A stretch of DNA of 53,048 bases, taken from NCBI GenBank assembly GCA_023853785.1, contig JAJIRX010000847.1, positions 1-53,048 on the forward strand, read 5' to 3'. The notes below the pieces were generated by a model. It made no database searches. It had not been told where the DNA came from and saw only the letters and a list, made by a program, of their open reading frames with translations. Below are positions 36,052 through 47,835 of this stretch, piece by piece (position 1 is the first letter of the stretch; each line of letters opens with the position of its first letter). Source of the stretch: Psilocybe azurescens (taxonomy: Eukaryota > Basidiomycota > Agaricomycetes > Agaricales > Agrocybaceae). The position numbers and the translations under genes were made by a program.

Positions 36052-37129
36052 TCAGTTGCGGCTCACCATGCCTCTTTGTCCATGATTTGCGATTGCTGTT
36101 AGATTTCAATAAATCAATCCGCCTGCTCCGTCTGCTAATTAACGTGTAATAAAGACCTTGTTGTGCCTCTGGTGTTGCAAGCGTTGCTTTCAACTCCGCC
36201 AATTGCTTGGACATGCCATCAGGGAGATTCCAATGCATCATGATAGAATTATTTTGAGGGTTCTTGAATTTAAGGAAGTAATAGCTAACGTTCCATTGGC
36301 AGAGCGAAGAGCCGCGCTCTACACTCCACGGTGGTTGGCGATTGAGATAATCATCCATGAGCTAGAATCGCATTGAAAATCGTCAGCTTAAAAAATGGTG
36401 CGAAAATTTGTTGGCCACCTTTTCAAGTTGGCTACCTTCCGCCTCTTTATCTGTGTAGTAGGTAAAGCCTCCTACTCTAAACATAAATATCATTGTGCTG
36501 CCTTTGCCGAAGATAATCCCGTCCAGAGCTCGTGAAAATACGTCTGGTCCCCCGACACCCGCTTCGACCACACGCAATTGCTTAATATTTTCGTTGTCCA
36601 TGTATCCAGACCTACATTATAGCGAGGTCCAGTGTTTTTAGCATGCTGCTAGCCATGAGACGAATGTAGTTCAGTCGACGTACCAGGCAGCTCCGGGCAT
36701 GATGGCACAGTAGTTGCCCTTTTGGGTCCAAAGGTAACATATTCTGCAGAAGGTGTACCGGTAAATTTGCTGATTGCGTTTGCTGTGACGCGTGTATCGT
36801 ATTCCACTGAGCGTAAGAGATGCCCATCAGAGCTTTCCATGATAGTGTGTGGGCATCTGAGCCTGGAATTTAAATTACCTTGATTGCTGTAAGCGTCCCG
36901 TGCAACAAATGCTCCATCTGCCTCGATGCTAATGGGAGTAAGTGAGGAACTCTTCATGTAGTGGGAAATGGATGTAATCTTACCTCATCCATTGAATCTG
37001 GATTGCTGGCCACTTACTTACGGTTCCCTGCGCAGACGGGGGCATGTTGGGTGCGTAGTAGCGCATTCCCAGCCCCAAGTAGTAGATATCTGGCCTGGGA
37101 CCGAAGGCAATTACTGGGATATCTGACAT
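36052..37129 (-). CDS. Tandem-pair protein B, paralogue of A
   Basis: Same order of motifs and the same intron positions as copy A. The start at 37129 reads MSDIPVIAFGPRPDIYYLGL, then GMRYYAPNMPPSAQG, IEADGAFVARDAYSNQ, TANAISKFTGTPSAEYVTFG, CAIMPGAAW, MDNENIKQLRVVEAGVGGPD, GIIFGKGSTMIFMF, GGFTYYTDKEAEG, RQPPWSVERGSSLCQWNVSY, YFLKFKNPQNN and a C-terminus TPEAQQAIANHGQRGMVSRN. Identity to A looks moderate (roughly half), so the duplication is not recent and both copies were probably kept by selection. One break: the A/G run at 36718-36723 is one base short, which turns the expected K(K/R)GNYCAIMPG into another frame. Function unknown. Confidence 0.72.
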
Positions 37130-37996
37130 ATTTAATGAGACTATCGCTTGGTAATCTTTCTGGGGGGATCGGTGAAGGAATCACTGTCTGTCTGGGTGGG
37201 AGAGTTGGTAGAAGTAGCAAGACGTTGTCCATCGGTATTCATAAGCCCCCGATGATAATGATCCCTATCGCTTAAAAACTTAAGACTTCGGCGATATGTA
37301 AAGGACAACTTGCAAGCACGGCTCTCTTCCTGTTCCCTCGAGCCAGACTGCCTTTCCGGCACTAGCTGCACAGTGCGTAAAAATAATTCGCAGCCGCTTG
37401 GAGCATTAGTCAGACGCAGAAGAAAAAATGCAATCCCTTTCCAAAAATTGAATGACGGCACTCACATATTGGTGGTGTAAGCATTAGTACTTTAGATCAT
37501 CTTTTCGAGTCATATGCGACAGTCATTCTGTCTTTTACATCAGAAGTAAGCCGTCTGGTATCAAAAATCGGACATGAGTGGCTCTACGGGGTTCCGATAT
37601 ATCTGAAATGAGTCAATTAACGGTTGGAAAATATTTTGGTTCTCCTATCAGTCAAAGCAAAGGCAGATCAGGTTGTCTAAATCTTCCAGGTATGGGCTCA
37701 CCTTTGCCGATGGCCCGCTTTCCAGTCGTAATCTATGTGAACTGGGAATTGGATCCTATAAGCCATTTGAAGACATAAGGGACAGAAAATTTCCTTGTTC
37801 CTTTTGTGTTCAAGGCAGTCAAAGGTAAGTAGTTAAGTAGTTACCACTGCTTGGTGCCAGGGCCAGGGAGTTAAGTACAAGCGATATCGGAGATCACGTG
37901 ACCTATTATAGCCGTACGGAAATGAGTCGAACACCTTGCCACTGACCACCACCACGATCTAAACATTTTATCGGAATATCGCCCACAATAAGTAAA
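37130..37996. other. Divergent intergenic region
   Basis: Promoters of copy B (minus) and the RBR ligase (plus). No gene or RNA recognised. Confidence 0.4.
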
Positions 37997-40206
37997 ATGG
38001 GATCGGATTATGAGTATTCTGACGACGATGGCGAGTACTACGATGATGAGGAGATGTTTGACGGCACCCAGGATGAAGGTCAGGGTGGTACCTAATCTAA
38101 CCCATCTAGTCGCTTCTACTGACTTGGGGATTGACAGACGACTCGGGAGATGATGTGGACATGGATAACTTTGGAGATGACTTCAAGGTAGCGGCAAAGG
38201 GAAAGCGGAAATCGTACGAAGTCGAATACGAGTCGCTCAGTCAGCAGGCTGTGGAGAAGCTTATGCAGCGAGATGTGGATCACATCTGTGGCATTTTCGG
38301 CGTGGATGTGAGTGCTACATTCGATGCATGTGCAGATAAAGAAGCTGAGAGGATCAAAGGCCGATACTGCGAACTTGCTCCTACGCTACATGGGGTGGAA
38401 CAAAGAACGCCTTATCGAGAAATATATGGACAACGCGACATCCGTGCTGGTCGCCGCAGGCGTTACTGCTTCTGAGCCAGTCTCACCGCCAGCAGCTCCT
38501 GTGCGGACTCATAGCATTCCGGCTCCAAATTCATCGACCCTCGCCGGGCTACAACACGTGGCTCAAAGCTTCTATCTCTCGCCTCCGGATCCAAATCAGC
38601 CAAATCACCGCCGTCCACGCCCAATCCACTGCAACGGCAGCTGTCGAAAAAGGCAGACGAGGCGTTCGTGTGTCAGATCTGCTTCAACGATGCACCTGAC
38701 TTGCAGACTCTGTCTCTCAGCTGCGAACACGCGTTCTGTACAGAGTGTTGGACAGACTACATCGTCTCGAAAATCCGAGATGAGAGCGAGCATTCGATCC
38801 GATGTATGGCTGAGGGATGTGCCCTCGTTGCCCCTGACCATTTTATTCGAGACGTTCTCATTCCCGAGCCTGGCGCTCCCGTCGGAGATCCGGCAAAGGA
38901 GGAGCTCAATTCAAAGACATGGTCCCGCCTACAGGAGTTGTTCGCGCGGCACTTTGTCGGTTGTAACTCGAGTCTCAAGTATTGCCCGTACCCTTCGTGC
39001 ACAAACACAGTGTCGTGTCCGTCTGCGGCTTCGAAATCAAGTTTGACGACAATCGTCCCCACAGTATCGTGTGGAGCACGTGGGATTGGGGGTAGTGCTC
39101 AGGATGTGTCGCAGAGCCAACACTTTAGCCTGGGACTTCAGGGAAAAGAACACAAGTTTTGCTTTGGATGTGATATCGAGGGCGACCATAGGCCGGTCAT
39201 CTGCGGCGTCGCGAAGATGTGGCTCAGGAAATGTCGCGATGACAGTGAGACTGCCAACTGGATCAAGAGCAACACCAAGGAGTGTTCCGCTTGCCAGAGC
39301 ACCATCGAGAAGAATGGCGGTTGCAAGTGGGTTAGTTATTTCCATTCTGATTCCTACGCTGACTTTCGGCTTTAGCCATATGACGTGCAAGAAATGCAAG
39401 CACGAGTTTTGTTGGGTCTGCATGGGTCCCTGGAGCGAGCATGGCACAGCCTGGTACTCATGCAATCGATTCGACGAGAAGACCGGCGTCGATGCTCGGG
39501 ATGCTCAGAGCAAAAGTCGAGCATCTCTCGAACGCTACCTTCACGTGCGTTTCAATGATCCATTCATACAACCATACTCTCATTAATTGCCTCTTCATAT
39601 TAGTACTACAATCGCTGGGCGAACCACGAGCAATCGGCGAAGCTTTCTCTTGACCTTTATGCCAAAACCGAGAAGAAGATGGAGGAAATGCAGATCACTT
39701 CCGCGCTGACATGGATCGAGGTGCAATTTATGAAGAAAGCCGTCGAGGAAGTCGACAAATGTCGCATGACTCTTAAATGGACGTATGCGATGGCCTACTA
39801 TCTTGCCAAGGGCAATGAGAAGGAATTGTTCGAAGATAACCAGAGGTTCGTCTTAATTATATTCAGTTCCAAGAGCTCGCTTTATTGATTTGGTTTTATA
39901 TGATTTGACAGGGATCTAGAGAAGGCGGTAGAGGACCTTTCCGAGCTACTCGAATCGCCAATTGAAGCAGACCAAATCCCAACGCTAAGGCAGCAAGTCA
40001 CGAACAAGACAGTGCGTCATTTCTTTCATCAATCACGAAACGTGGGCATGAGCGTGAGTGAATTGCTGACTCCAATATCCGGCGGTTAGGTATACGTGCA
40101 GAAGCGAAACGAGATCGTCTTGGAGGATACTGCTAATGGGTTCTTAGAGGATAGATGGAGATGGAATGTGTCCGTTCCCGGCTTCGATGATCCCGAGGAC
40201 GCATAG
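37997..40206 (+). CDS. Ariadne-type RBR E3 ubiquitin ligase
   Basis: RING-IBR-RING ligase that takes ubiquitin from E2 onto its own RING2 cysteine before transfer. The start at 37997 gives an acidic N-terminus ([20 protein letters not shown]), typical of Ariadne. A UBA-like segment follows ([20 protein letters not shown]). RING1 reads [20 protein letters not shown] and IRCMAEGC. The IBR reads [11 protein letters not shown] and [20 protein letters not shown]2 reads [15 protein letters not shown], an intron, then [20 protein letters not shown], the Cys of GGC being the expected catalytic residue. The Ariadne domain runs from [20 protein letters not shown] to [20 protein letters not shown]. Length near 570 residues, normal. 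Six or so short introns. One frame change near 38605-38640 separates the UBA-like region from [15 protein letters not shown]. Confidence 0.92.
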
Positions 40207-40761
40207 GTTCGCCCAGGTTTAAGCTCGAGGCGGCCTGGCCATTCGTAATCCCAGGGTTTAATTGTTTACTGGGCTTCTTGGGACCAGTTAGCAGGTTCCG
40301 TAATTATCCTGCTGTTTCGGTTTTTCTCAAATCATCGGCATCAGCATCAGCATCAGCGTCATCGGCCTGTCTCACTTTCTTTTTCTAATTTTCATCATCA
40401 TCACTACTCCTCGCTTTCTTTCTGCTCTTCGGTTGTGTTCCGCGCATTGTCATTCTCTGTTTGCCTCTGCTAATATCACTAGTACACTGTTCACCGAGTT
40501 TCTGTTAGTTATGAATTGTACGCTTTTTTGTATTTAGAAAATAACCAAGCTCACTGACTATAATGTAGAGGGCAGAGGCTGGCGGTTTCTCTCTTTCTCG
40601 AATGTACATTGTACTTATGCGAAGCGGTAGGGTTGGCAGTGTCTGAAGGCAAAGCTTACAGATGGTAAGGCTACATACAATATGGGATTAAAGATTTAAT
40701 GGAGGGCGTAAAAGGACTTGAAGGTCCAAACTTGTTTTTCTGAGTCTGAGAACCATTCGTA
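40207..40761. other. Convergent intergenic region
   Basis: 3' UTRs of the RBR ligase and the CE16 esterase. A short CATCAG microsatellite-like tract lies at about 40337-40362. Confidence 0.45.
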
Positions 40762-42124
40762 TTAAACAGTAGTGTTCAGATACCGACTCAGGTTACCAGA
40801 TTGCATGCCCAAGGACCTTGAGACCCACTTCAGCTCCAAAAGGTGATGAACGGCGCCTACGATTATCGATACAGGGTCAGCTTTCAGTTAATGCACAGTT
40901 AGTACGCGACGTACTATTTGGGTGGAAATTGTTGCTGTTCGAGTAACATAGTAAAGCGAAGCAAACATGATGATCAGTTGGAGACTTAATAGCATGTATT
41001 GAATGAGCGACTTGAACTTACCCCCAGAAGAAGTTAGAGTAGACCCAATAGATGTCGCATCTTGGAATCCAAACACGGTGGGGTGGTTTAGAATAGTTGT
41101 GAATTGTTGGTGAGAGTCCCACATAAATGTGTTGACCTATTTCATCACCAAAAGACCCAAGAAGTTACGTTTCAGTCAGTGGAAACTCTTGCAAATTTGA
41201 AGCTTCGGGATACGTACTCCATTTTTAGACAATCTGAAAGCGTTGATTCTGGCGGCCAGTTTCGCGTTATAAGTGTCGACGAAATCCTTATTGAGTGTTT
41301 GAGCAGAGGCACCCAGTGCTATCGTCTATTGGTGAGCATAGGCAGTAACAAAGGTCGGATGGACCTACCTTCGGGGACCGATCTGTAGGGGGACGTTCAC
41401 AAACAAAAATTCCTAGCACCGACATCCACCTAGTATAAAAGGAGATGTCATAGGCAATAGATTGGTCGTAAGGGAAATTCGCCTTCGACACTACTTACCA
41501 GCTTGTTAACCAATGCGAAATAAGCGTTCAATAACGTGTCGGTAAATCTATCATGGACCTATGTGAATCAGAGCCCTCCTTACAATCCCGGATGAAGACT
41601 GACGCGGAGTGATCTTGTCCGTTCTGAAAAGTTAAATCAATGTCGTTGATGCCTATCCAAATCGAAAACAGCGCATTCTTGCTCGTCCAGGGAGTGGTCG
41701 CAGGCTTGTTCGAGACAGTAGCCAGAAACGTGTTCACTTGATCCGTCAAAGTCTGTACAATGGGCGAGAATGGGAGTACAAGATTCGCGTCGATGGTCGC
41801 GCCACTAAATGCATAGTTGTACGTGAAGAGCAAGGACTGGTTGTAGGTTTCCGTCACGTATCCGACCCAGTTTGGTCCTGGAGTTGCCGTGCCGCCTGGG
41901 AAGGGCGGATTTCCAATAGGGTTTGCCACACTAGGAAGAGGCCCTGTTGCGTTGAAGTCTGTTTGGGTGTAGGAATCCCCGCTATACGAAGTGTTGAAGT
42001 GCACCGCAGGTACCATAAATACAGACTATGCGGCTTACAAGCTGAACCAGAAATTAGCACCGTGAGCGGAAACAGATGGAAGCAGTGCAAATAAAGCAGT
42101 CAGAGAGACTGAGGAGAGAGACAT
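40762..42124 (-). CDS. CE16-type GDSL acetylesterase, secreted
   Basis: Secreted acetylesterase of carbohydrate esterase family 16, removing acetyl groups from hemicellulose oligomers. The start at 42124 gives a signal peptide (MSLSSVSLTALFALLPSVSA), then ANFWFS and, after a 57-nt intron, FGDSYTQTDFN, the GDSL block with the nucleophile Ser. Then come NWVGYVTETYN, NYAFSGATID (block II), IWIGINDIDLTF (block III GxND), a later exon ARNFLFVNVPPTDRSPK, TIALGASAQTLN, VNTFMWDSHQQFTTILNHP and the catalytic block NNFHPNSAVHHLLELKWVSR. The stop is at 40762. Two breaks, both short homopolymers: five A at 41405-41409 (ARNF-LFVNVPP) and five C at 41021-41025 (phase of the intron before NNFHPNS). Full length for the family. 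Confidence 0.88.
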
Positions 42125-44158
42125 CCCAAATGATTAATAGTAGGCTGTTGTACAAGACCCATTCCTATGTAACCATTTTATAGGGCTATGCATTTAGCAC
42201 ACTCAATAACGGTCCGTCACCGGGTGTATCTGAGCGAACATCTATGCCGACGAGTAAAAACCAAAGGTCATCCAAAAGCACAAGAAGCCATAGGAGGGGC
42301 AGTGTTAAAATAGGTCCGCTCTCCCGGAACCAGAACAGCGACCCGATGACCTGCTGTCACGTCGGGTGTCCTTCTATGATATTCAAGATCAGTCCAAGAG
42401 GAGCTGGGTCTGCAGTGGATAATATGCAGCGCGTGCCAGCAGAAATGCAGCTTCTTTATGAGTTTAGACAGGTAAGCAGAAGTCCTGTGCCGAAATTTAT
42501 CCGTGAAGTTCTTCATTATGGTCCTGGAAAGAGACTGCATTGCCGTCTCGCCAGGGAGTTCCAAGATGCTGTCCAACGTCACTTTTGGGCACTAGAAGAC
42601 AGATAGAGACTGCGTCGATAATAATTCATTTCATGGGAACAACGAGGAGACAGCGAACATAAAACTGAAGATTGGACCTCACCAAATGTGAAGGCCTGGC
42701 GTCACCAGGCTCACTGAGAGTCACGCGGAGAATGACAGGACCACGATATATCGATAGAACGACTGACTGGACTACAGGTGTGTACGGTGCATAATGTGTA
42801 ATGTGTAAGAGAAGTCGGTGTTGAAGGAATGGGTTGGGGATCGCGGTCACGTGTACGTAAATGTAGAAGATAAGATAATACGAAAATGGGCTGTGGTAAG
42901 ACTGGGGCGCCAGGCTTACAAAATGTCAACTTTCTTGTAAATTTCGTTGCTCCACAATTTACAGTTTTGGGAAAGAATTGGAGAGGATTGATGGAGGTAG
43001 AGGATGCTTTAGTTTGGGTCGTATGTGATATGCGAATTCAAGACTAAGCGCGATGGACTGTGAGTCTCGGTCTCAGGCTGGACACGTCGCGCGACCGTGC
43101 AGCGAGAGGCCTTTTCTCGTAAATGTGAGAGCCACCGCTTGTGGCAAATCACTTCAAGTTTTAGACGCTCAAAAGCGCTCGAAGCTGGACAACATTTGAG
43201 GTTGACTTGGGGTGGAGTAAACAAGGAAACAATTCCGCGAGGAAGTTTAGGTCATAGAACGCAATGCATGACTGGACTTATATTAGAACAATACCTCTCT
43301 AATTCACATAAGTCATTGATAATAATGAAAGAATAGAGAATATTCCAAAATATAGAACAGAGACAAGGCAGTTGAGATTCTAATGATTTCTCTAAACATT
43401 GATGGAATAATTGCATGTATAGTAAAACAAAAATGAAGTTGAAAATAATCCATCAGACCGACGCTAAACTCGCTGGCTCAAGTTAACTTAACTCTTACGA
43501 GTCGAGCAAAGTGAACCAAACGTCATCGAGACTCCATCGTAAAGATAGAGCCATGTTCTCGGTAGAACGAGATAGCGCGAATGTCATCGAGTGGATTTAA
43601 AGAATGCGGCATTTGTAAAAATGCGAGACTCGGTCAGTTTCTGTAAACAGATCCTGATTGAGTATGTTCTGAAGAATATCGAAAGGAAGTGGTCCACGTT
43701 AAATATGGGCGTTTACTGGTCCGTGCGTCAGTTCCCACGCGCAAAATTTGAGTGTTGCACGTGATTTTTAACTAACACCATTTTGGAAATGTTTTCCTCT
43801 TTGGGTTGGTTAGCATTGTAGTACATACACATCGAACCAGATCAGCCGAACGCTTGTGACACACTGATTGAAGTTCACCCCAACTCTCCGAGTCCTATTA
43901 TTGACTCTCTTATGGATAAGATGCAATCTACGCGACTGATGCTCTAAATAAAGTTGTCTCCAAAACGAACCCAAGATCGGCGAAACGACTCGAAATGTAC
44001 TTTCACTGAATGTGAACAATACCCATTCCTAATTTGAGGCATGGTACGAGGTACTTTACAGCTCTTCTACATCAAGTCATCGACTAATAGTGTGTAGCTT
44101 CTGAATAAATAGCTAATGAGCAACCGGACATCCACCTCCTTGAGTCTGACCGGCTTCA
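42125..44158. other. 2 kb intergenic, nothing recognised
   Basis: CE16 promoter side at the left. Frames at 42244-42606 (plus) and 42268-42582 (minus) overlap and neither shows a known motif. AT-rich at 43300-43450. No RNA gene or repeat seen. Confidence 0.4.
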
Positions 44159-45147
44159 TTAATCGGAACTACAGATTCCACTCTCTCCCCCCTCCTCGAG
44201 AATTTGCAAACCCTCTGTGATGAGCTGGCGGAACATTGAATCTGGCTCCCAGAATGTCTCTAGCTTGGTGATCTCAAACTTATCGTTGACCTCTGCCATC
44301 GTCACCCCGAACACCTCGATCAGCTTGTGGTTGGCTTTAGCAGTGATCGTGCGTCCAGAACTGAGTTTTGCACGATAATTTCCCGTCATTGTACCTGTAC
44401 ATGAGGGATGCAAATTTTCGTTAGGACTGCCGGGAAGGCGGATCACCTAAACAATGGACTTACCCCAGTGTCTCCATTTGATACTCACTTTCGGCGGCGC
44501 ACCGAGAACCTCCAAAACCTCCCAGCTGAACGTCCTCATCACACCTTTGAAAAGCTTATGCGAAGTCCCAAAATCCATCGCCTTTGTCTCATATACGTCT
44601 TTAATGCCGTGCTCCCCGATCGAGGCGTTGTACGTTCCCAATCGCAGCATGTCCTTCGCGCCCAGTGCAGGGCCACCGTTCAGATGAAATGCGTATTTTT
44701 CCTGCGATATGGTACGCCATTCCTTCGGATTAATTTTAAAGGACGCCTCTTTCTCCCAGTTCTTCACAAGGTTTTGAACTAGGAACTCGAGAGAAGATGG
44801 TGCCCATGATGTGGATTTGCCTTTTCGAAATTGGCATTCGTGGCTGTATAGTCTGGGGCAGTCTTGTAACGCCATTGCGATTCTGTTCAAAGCGAGTGAT
44901 AATATCGTCAGATGATATTGGCAAGTGCGGTTAGCTGAAGAAGAGACGCACGGTCTTTGAGGACAACATTCGGGTCAAGCAAAAATCGGGCAACGACATT
45001 ATCTCTGTCTTTGAGGAAGGAAGGATGTGTATACGAAACCTTTGATAGGTAAGTGAGGAAACAGATATGCAGTTTTACTGGGCTTATATACAGAGCTCTT
45101 TTAATGTCGTCCCAACATATCCGATGGTCGAGACCATCGGGTGGCAT
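44159..45147 (-). CDS. Pathogen-related (PRp) family protein, SnoaL/NTF2-like fold
   Basis: Resembles the plant PRp family: compare plant NLKNYSASTNG and LTREEVMAIGGYNAF with EKYAFHLNGG and GAKDMLRLGTYNASIGEH here. Order: MPPDGLDHRICWDDIKRA, VSYTHPSFLKDRDNVVARF, LLDPNVVLKD, an intron, WRYKTAPDYTATNANFEK, STSWAPSSLEFLVQNLVKNW, KINPKEWRTISQEKYAFHLN, MDFGTSHKLFKGVMRTFSWE, VSIKWRHWG, an intron, TMTGNYRAKLSSGRTI, KLIEVFGVTMAEVNDKFEIT and TFWEPDSMFRQLITEGL. Homologues are widespread in fungi; the biochemical role is not known. The fold class suggests a small-molecule pocket, which is inference. One frame break: four T at 44822-44825 where five are needed (NFEK-GKSTSW). The start is uncertain; an in-frame ATG at 45183 is possible. 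Confidence 0.78.
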
Positions 45148-47835
45148 GGACTTTCTGGTTTGAATTGGTACTATACATGCCATGTCGCAAGTAGTAAACC
45201 CAAGGACGTCCTTTGTCTGCGATGGATCCTATAAGCTTGAAGCCTAGACTTAGTCGTGAGTAGCATCTACCACATTTTGAGCCAGCTACAGCCAAACGGA
45301 GGACTTATCATGACTATCTCCCGCTTCGGGCGGCAATGCAATAGCTGCCGTCGGGGTGCTTACCCCAGTTGCTCGCGCTTTTGATAGAGGGCTGATCTGC
45401 ATGAATGACGACTGCCCAATGCGTGATTGCTGATTGGTCTGCCAAAAAAGGTTTTTCAGGTTACTTTGCTCGAGCCTCGTATCCGGTTGGTACATCTGTT
45501 GCAATTACTCTACTATCGCGAAATGTAAACGTGGGTTAGGAAGTTGCGGATCTCTCGGATGTGCGGGGGTCGCGGGGACGATTCTTTGGCAATAGAGCTA
45601 AGGAATGAGAAATTTCGTTCTAACATTGTTCTAACAAGGACACTGGTGTTAGTGTTCAGACTTTGCTGATTAACATCTATTGCCAAGTACATTATACAGC
45701 TTCAGCTGATCGGCTAGATACCACTGAGTACATGCCGTTACACTTTCTCTAATACATCAGAGAAGCTTCGTGCGGTTGCCGCTCAGATTCTGGGTGTAGT
45801 TTACACAATCGCCATCATCAAAAATGAAAGGACTTTGGCTTGGTCGAGCCATGCTGCTCTTGAACTACACCAAACTACACCTCCTGAGGTAACCCATGCT
45901 GCGAGCAGCGAAACCCTGTACATCCATTCCATGTACACGACTCCCACAACAGCCCGACGGATTATTCTTCTTTCGCATCACGCGGCCCTTTACAGTAATT
46001 TCCTATTATCGTAGATATATGCACCTTGCAGGGCTATCACTCGCTCCCGCTGCCATAAAGTCCGAACCATGTTTCGCTAAAAGACGATAACCGTTGGGTA
46101 GAGGGTTCTAAATATAACTTTATGTTTTACTCCGGCTGAAAGCTAACCGAATGAATTATTTGAGAAACCTAGACTACTGTAAAGTCTATGCGCCTAAGTA
46201 TGGAAATGCGCCGGGTGGGGTGGCAGTATGTGAAGCGTGTGCCAGTGGATATAACATTAGCTCATATATGAGTTTTAGAGTGTTCTAATATTAGAAATGG
46301 TCTCGACTTCAACTAAGTTATGGTATCAGTGTCTAGGGCGGAATCATGTTTCTTTACCTTGTGTTCGTGAAGTTATATCAACATCTGAAGGGGCGAGCGA
46401 CTCGCCGCTGCCGCAAAATGCAAGGAACGTGTTAATATAGATATCGGCAGACCTTAAAAAGTACGAGGACTGGGGTTGACTGGAGTATCACTACTCCGCA
46501 CGATTGACTCATGTATCCAAAGTTACCAATGTCAGTGGAGATTTGGAGAGTTTATTCATTGGCATGTAGTACAAGATACCATTCATAAGAAGACACAATA
46601 GTAAATGATTTATTATTAGAGGCATATTCTTGATAAGTGACGGCTGAGATATCAAAAAATCGTAACAAAGAAACCCGTATCGCGGAGACCCTTGGCGACG
46701 CGTCGCGTCGCGTCATTAAAAGCATGTGATTTACGTATTTGTTTGCAAGTAAAGCCAATTGAGTTTCGACTACAACCTCCTGTCGTTTTCACTTGTCCCG
46801 CTTCCGATGTGTTCGACGCAGCGCACCGGTTTTTGCCAATTCTCTACTGCATGTATAATCGTCTCCGATGATCAACTTGGAGAGGGCTGCTTGAACCTCT
46901 AAAGACTATTGAACGTACTCATAATCTGGCTCAAGATCCAACCAGAACCAGTGTTCAAATACTGTTCGAATGAGCCTGTGGTATCTGACACTTAGTTATC
47001 CTTTATCTTTTACAGAAACAGAAAAGATGTTTGACTTACTTGGCTGTACCTGGCTGTACCAACTGCTCTCTGGGAGCGAATAGATTCCATAAGCTGCCAC
47101 ATGATTATCCTTGAAGGATCAAGAGAATTTGAGAAAGCGTTCGGAATATGCTCGTTGTTTGGTCGGTAATTGGCAAGCGTTGCTCGCCTGGGTCTACATG
47201 TCGCCTCTGATGTCTCACATATTCCCGATTTCCCACATACTATCTAGGGGGTCAATTTGACACATCGATTTTATAAAGGATTCACTGTGGAGGAGTGTCG
47301 GATCTAGGAGAGCGTTCAAAGAGCGTCAAAATTTCTGTTTGAATTGACTTTATCTGGGCAACGGACCGCCATATATCGTCTTTTCTCTAGTTCGTGTCAG
47401 GGGCGCGCCGTTCTCTTTCCGTGACATTTCATTCTCTTTCTTCTGGGGCTTTGACTTTGCCATTTAGACAGCTTTAGACTCGGTGCTCGTCCATGTGGCC
47501 AAAATACCCTCGATCAGCTGTCTCCACCGAGCACACTACCGTTTCTTGGCGTCTACATGACATGAGCTTCTGATTAGCCAAGCTCACATATAATCCTGCT
47601 CGGAAATACCATTTGAAAAACTGACGTTGTGTTACTCCCGGACCAGTGTTGGTAGCTATTGGTCTGCCCTAGTCGCCTTGGGTATCCCTCTGTATCGCTT
47701 CAATAATATCAGGTTACTTCCGGCACTTTCTCGGGGGGAACGCTCCTCTGATGATACCAATCCTCGAGAGGAGACATACTCAAGAATCTATAAATACCAT
47801 GTGAGAGTTGAAGATGGCACCCACAAGCGTCAAAA
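45148..47835. other. 2.7 kb intergenic region
   Basis: No gene recognised on either strand. It contains a perfect 12-bp palindrome at 46695-46706 and a short direct repeat of GGCTGTACCT near 47041-47060. The right end is the upstream region of the CE1 esterase. Confidence 0.4.
46695..46706. promoter_or_regulatory. Palindrome with MluI-type ACGCGT core
   Basis: GCGACGCGTCGC is its own reverse complement and is followed by two further GCGTC units. ACGCGT is the known MCB site of MBF cell-cycle regulators in fungi. It is 1.1 kb from the nearest gene start, so a role is doubtful. Confidence 0.25.
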
